A program made the translations under genes and the position numbers. The notes below the pieces were generated by a model. It made no database searches and was not told where the DNA came from. It saw nothing but the letters and a program-made list of their open reading frames with translations. Source: ANME-2 cluster archaeon (GTDB taxonomy: Archaea > Halobacteriota > Methanosarcinia > Methanosarcinales > Methanocomedenaceae). Taken from it: a DNA stretch of 43,045 bases. This document shows, piece by piece, positions 41,051-43,045 of this stretch (position 1 is the stretch's first letter; each line of letters starts with the position of its first letter). Where the stretch lies: positions 1 through 43,045 of the forward strand of contig JAMJFQ010000002.1 in the NCBI GenBank assembly GCA_023544605.1, written 5' to 3'.

Positions 41051-41908
41051 TTAGGTTGTGGTACGTTCTATCTCAACATTATATACCTTTTCCGGATTTT
41101 CCTTATGGATCTTCCAGAAAACCTCTTCCCCCCATTCTTCCACCAGTGAAAGGGTCTTTCTGGGTATGGTCTTTGGACCAAGTACGGCACCAGGGCGCTG
41201 AAGGTCATCGATATAATCAGTTTCCATCATGAACCGATCCCCCTGGGTAAGTGCTTCCTCTATCATCCCTTTCCCTGCGAGCACCCCAGGCCATATACCA
41301 CAACGGGAAAAAACCGATATCATGGGTGGAGAGAAGTGTTTTACCACTTTTTCAGGGGAAAGTCCTGCTTTTTGTGCCATGTCTGCAATCTCCAGCATGC
41401 CCTCTGGTGTCGCGGTTTCGGTATGCAACTGCAAGGGACAGCCGGCCTTCCCGGCAAGCTCCATGGCATAGGCAAGTATCTCATTGGAGGCATCCCACAG
41501 GGCAGGTTCAACTTCATAATGGGGGCGGCCCGATTTCATACCCACAGCAAGGCCCTCTTCCACATATCCGGCAGCTATCTCAAGGCCTGAGTGCATAAGT
41601 TCGATGGTCCTCTCCAGCCCCACCCTGCCATACATCTTGGTAATAGCTGCCGGATGAACGCCCAGGACCGGAAAAGCTGTCACGCCGATAGTATGAACGG
41701 CCTGTGCCATCTCCAGGGTCTCCTTGAACACCTGGTGGAAATCTTCCGGTTTGTTTACCGTTATCCCAATGGTCCAGGAAGGCTTTGAGACTAAAAAAAT
41801 ATGGGTGCCACCTGCGCGCTTGAACGCTTTGGCGGCCTCTACACCCTGACAACGGTGGTCAAGGTGCATGTGGTGGTCGGTTATGGGAAACGTATAACTT
41901 GAATTCAC
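41051..41908 (-). CDS. TIM-barrel metal-dependent hydrolase (TatD-related, COG1099-like)
   Basis: This is a 285-residue protein of the amidohydrolase/TatD superfamily. ITDHHMHLDHRCQG near the N-terminus provides the first two metal ligands (HxH). AAGYVEEGLAVGMKSGRPHYE (about 130) carries acidic and histidine candidates, CPLQLHTETATPEGM a further histidine, and MMETDYIDD (about 229-237) the final aspartate. Archaeal members of this group are uncharacterised; a nuclease or small-molecule hydrolase role is possible. The GTG start overlaps the TBP stop by 4 nt, so it is translationally coupled to TBP. Confidence 0.85.
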   Translation of the reverse strand: MNSSYTFPITDHHMHLDHRCQGVEAAKAFKRAGGTHIFLVSKPSWTIGITVNKPEDFHQVFKETLEMAQAVHTIGVTAFPVLGVHPAAITKMYGRVGLERTIELMHSGLEIAAGYVEEGLAVGMKSGRPHYEVEPALWDASNEILAYAMELAGKAGCPLQLHTETATPEGMLEIADMAQKAGLSPEKVVKHFSPPMISVFSRCGIWPGVLAGKGMIEEALTQGDRFMMETDYIDDLQRPGAVLGPKTIPRKTLSLVEEWGEEVFWKIHKENPEKVYNVEIERTTT

Positions 41909-42471
41909 ATCAGACCCAGGCTGTCCAGTTCCTCAACTATCTTGTCAACTGCTGCGTGTGCATCTTCTGGTTTTTTCCCACCTGTGACCACGAGTTTACC
42001 TGAACCGAACAGGAGCATGACCACTTTTGGAACAGCGAGCCGGTAAACCAGTCCCGGGAATTGTTCGGGCTCATATTCTATGTTCTCAAGCCCCAGTCCT
42101 ATTGCGATGGCGTTAAGGTTGAGCACGGTACCCAGATCAGCAGAAGCTACAATGTTCTGTACTGTGATAACTGGATCGTCCATGACATCTATTCCCATAT
42201 CCGTCAGTTCCTTGAACACCTTTTTCAGGCCGTTGTCCACGTCAGCAATGCTCTTGGCGCCGGTACATACGATCTTACCACTTCCAAATATCAAAGCTGC
42301 AGTCTTGGGGTCCTTGGTCCGGTAAACTACTCCAGGGAAGCGCTCTTTATTATAGTCTGCACCATCAAGCTTCATAGTTATTTTGGGCAGGTCTAAAGTG
42401 GTACCAATAGCAGTTGAAGCTACCACATTTTCTATTTTAATAGTATCTTTTGGGTCATCAGTATTAGCCAT
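41905..42471 (-). CDS. tbp: TATA-box-binding protein (TBP)
   Basis: TBP binds the TATA element and nucleates archaeal transcription initiation. The protein, about 188 residues, is two direct repeats of one fold: FPGVVYRTKDPKTAALIFGSGK with IVCTGAKSIADVDNGLKKVF, and FPGLVYRLAVPKVVMLLFGS with GKLVVTGGKKPEDAHAAVDKI. The repeats contain the phenylalanines used to kink DNA. ATG 42471 (MANTDDPKDTIKIENVVAS) is preferred over the ATG at 42489, because the TATA box at 42504-42515 predicts a start near 42484. Confidence 0.96.
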   Translation of the reverse strand: MANTDDPKDTIKIENVVASTAIGTTLDLPKITMKLDGADYNKERFPGVVYRTKDPKTAALIFGSGKIVCTGAKSIADVDNGLKKVFKELTDMGIDVMDDPVITVQNIVASADLGTVLNLNAIAIGLGLENIEYEPEQFPGLVYRLAVPKVVMLLFGSGKLVVTGGKKPEDAHAAVDKIVEELDSLGLM

Positions 42472-42503
42472 GATAATCACAACCATCATATAGGGAATTT
42501 AAA

Positions 42504-42515
42504 CCTTTATATAGT
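42504..42515 (-). promoter_or_regulatory. TATA box of the tbp gene
   Basis: On the minus strand ACTATATAAAGG lies 33-44 nt upstream of the favoured tbp start codon. It is a near-consensus archaeal TATA box, so tbp expression is probably strong and may be autoregulated, as binding of TBP to its own promoter would allow. Confidence 0.7.
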
Positions 42516-42778
42516 TTAAGTAATACAGGCAGTTGTTCAGTGATGATACGTCATCATTGCGGCTCATCTTTTCAGAGAAAAAAGACCGCAAACCTTACAG
42601 ATCTAAAGGCCAAAAACAAGGACAATACCGAGCATCTAACAACCTTTGCGATAAAATCCCCCTCAAGGAGATTCATCGCAAAGCTTGAAAAAATTTGCCT
42701 TGTCTATTTAACCTGATAATAGGTGGATCATAAACACGTCGTTTTTTGGGGCATTCATTTCAGTTCATATATTAAGCG
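42516..42778. other. Non-coding region with three hairpins
   Basis: No convincing gene is seen between the tbp promoter and the repeat block. TGATGA/TCATCA forms a small stem near 42540-42557. GCGG...CCGC with TCTTTT/AAAAGA inside forms a second at about 42558-42590. A longer one pairs CTTTGCGAT (42644-42652) perfectly with ATCGCAAAG (42675-42683), with further pairs AATC/GATT inside. These may be remains of a mobile element or a small RNA; no strong promoter points into them on the plus strand. Confidence 0.45.
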
Positions 42779-43045
42779 TATGTGGCCATGTATTTACTAT
42801 TTGTAGCTAATTCTGGCACTGTACCAAAAATCAGTTATTTTGTTGACACCGACTTAGGGTAAAATCTGTGTTAATCAGTGAAATCTGTGTCTGAAAAATA
42901 AATAGACACAGATTTCACAGATTCACACTGATTTGTAGTCGCATTTGCATCTGATATATTCGCTGTATAACTGGATTTTGGTATTGTGTCCTAATTCTTA
43001 CTATTTTATGTGGCCATGTATTTACTATTTGTAGCTAATTCTTAC
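42779..43045. repeat. 44-bp tandem repeat, interrupted by the MITE and cut by the window edge
   Basis: The segment TGTGGCCATGTATTTACTAT and its continuation to CTAATTCT occurs at 42781-42814 and again at 43009-43042, 34 identical bases. With the inserted element and one target copy removed, the DNA reads as a head-to-tail repeat with a 44-bp unit whose second copy runs off the window. The unit itself contains TTTACTATTT and CTTACTATTT. It has no spacer pattern, so it is a minisatellite and not a CRISPR. Confidence 0.75.
42815..42990. mobile_element. MITE-like palindromic element, copy 2 (8-bp target duplication)
   Basis: This 176-bp element is clearly the same as that at 56-233 and in the same orientation. 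It begins GGCACTGTACCAAAAATCAG and ends GGTATTGTGTC. CTAATTCT is found on both sides (42807-42814 and 42991-42998), an 8-bp target duplication. The centre is a long hairpin: 31-nt arms at 42862-42892 and 42904-42934 match at 28 positions, with an 11-nt AT-rich loop. The 3' end has GTGTC where copy 1 has GTGCC, so this copy has drifted slightly. It has no coding capacity. Confidence 0.87.

Noticed and set aside
42779..43045. Repeated 34-bp segments that could suggest a CRISPR array.
   Set aside because: The distance is explained by one inserted element; without it the repeats are contiguous with no spacers.

Overview
The window is chromosomal DNA of a euryarchaeon, most likely a member of the Methanosarcinales or the related ANME-2 / Methanoperedens / Argoarchaeum groups. 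The evidence is archaeal information-processing genes (TBP, thermosome, RpoF, L21e, Pus10), archaeal cofactor genes (CobY, CobZ, phosphopantoate--beta-alanine ligase), SepCysS for tRNA-dependent cysteine synthesis, two DUF1699 proteins, a two-domain CobD of the Methanosarcina type, and a CcmD/CcmE pair whose CcmE carries the CxxxY heme-attachment variant. No methanogenesis or alkane-activation gene lies in the window, so the exact lineage is an inference.

Layout: 1-660 is degraded DNA, a dead DDE transposase split by a small palindromic element. 662-5336 (minus) is a six-gene operon for the lower half of cobamide synthesis (cobD-cbiB-cobZ-cobS-cobY plus an unknown gene). 5509-10244 carries a DUF1699 gene, an intron-containing tRNA-Arg, an HD-domain phosphohydrolase, and a ccmD-ccmE-radical SAM-rhodanese run. 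10269-12050 holds SepCysS, a structured non-coding stretch with a strong promoter, the fossil 3' end of a type I restriction hsdR gene, and tRNA-Thr. 12107-15223 is an XPD/Rad3-like helicase and hisH. 15301-15761 is a DUF2283/DUF4258 pair that resembles a toxin-antitoxin module. 15787-18527 is a four-gene operon of membrane-anchored, pilin-like proteins.

18776-23704 (plus) holds fructose-1,6-bisphosphatase, a small unknown protein, AMP-forming acetyl-CoA synthetase and a two-domain KaiC-like ATPase. 23713-27145 (minus) is the start of the mevalonate pathway (HMG-CoA synthase, thiolase, DUF35 scaffold) with a helix-turn-helix regulator upstream. 27276-30425 has a radical SAM plus JAMM protease pair, phosphopantoate ligase and an RNase H-fold nuclease. 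30497-35164 (plus) is argC, a CBS-domain protein, argJ, serA and a second DUF1699 gene. 35188-42471 (minus) is a conserved archaeal housekeeping block: HemK2-type methyltransferase, RsmA, DUF655, RpoF, L21e, Pus10, thermosome, a TIM-barrel hydrolase and TBP. 42472-43045 is non-coding, with hairpins, a second copy of the palindromic element and a 44-bp tandem repeat.

The most notable structural observation is that near-identical 176-178 bp elements sit at both ends of the window. Each has IS6/IS26-like inverted ends and its own 8-9 bp target duplication. One is inside a dead transposase and the other inside a minisatellite. The most notable gene-level observations are the CcmD/CcmE-radical SAM-rhodanese run, the four-gene pilin-like operon without an ATPase, the radical SAM/JAMM pair, and the strong-promoter structured locus between SepCysS and tRNA-Thr. 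No CRISPR array and no intact insertion sequence is present.
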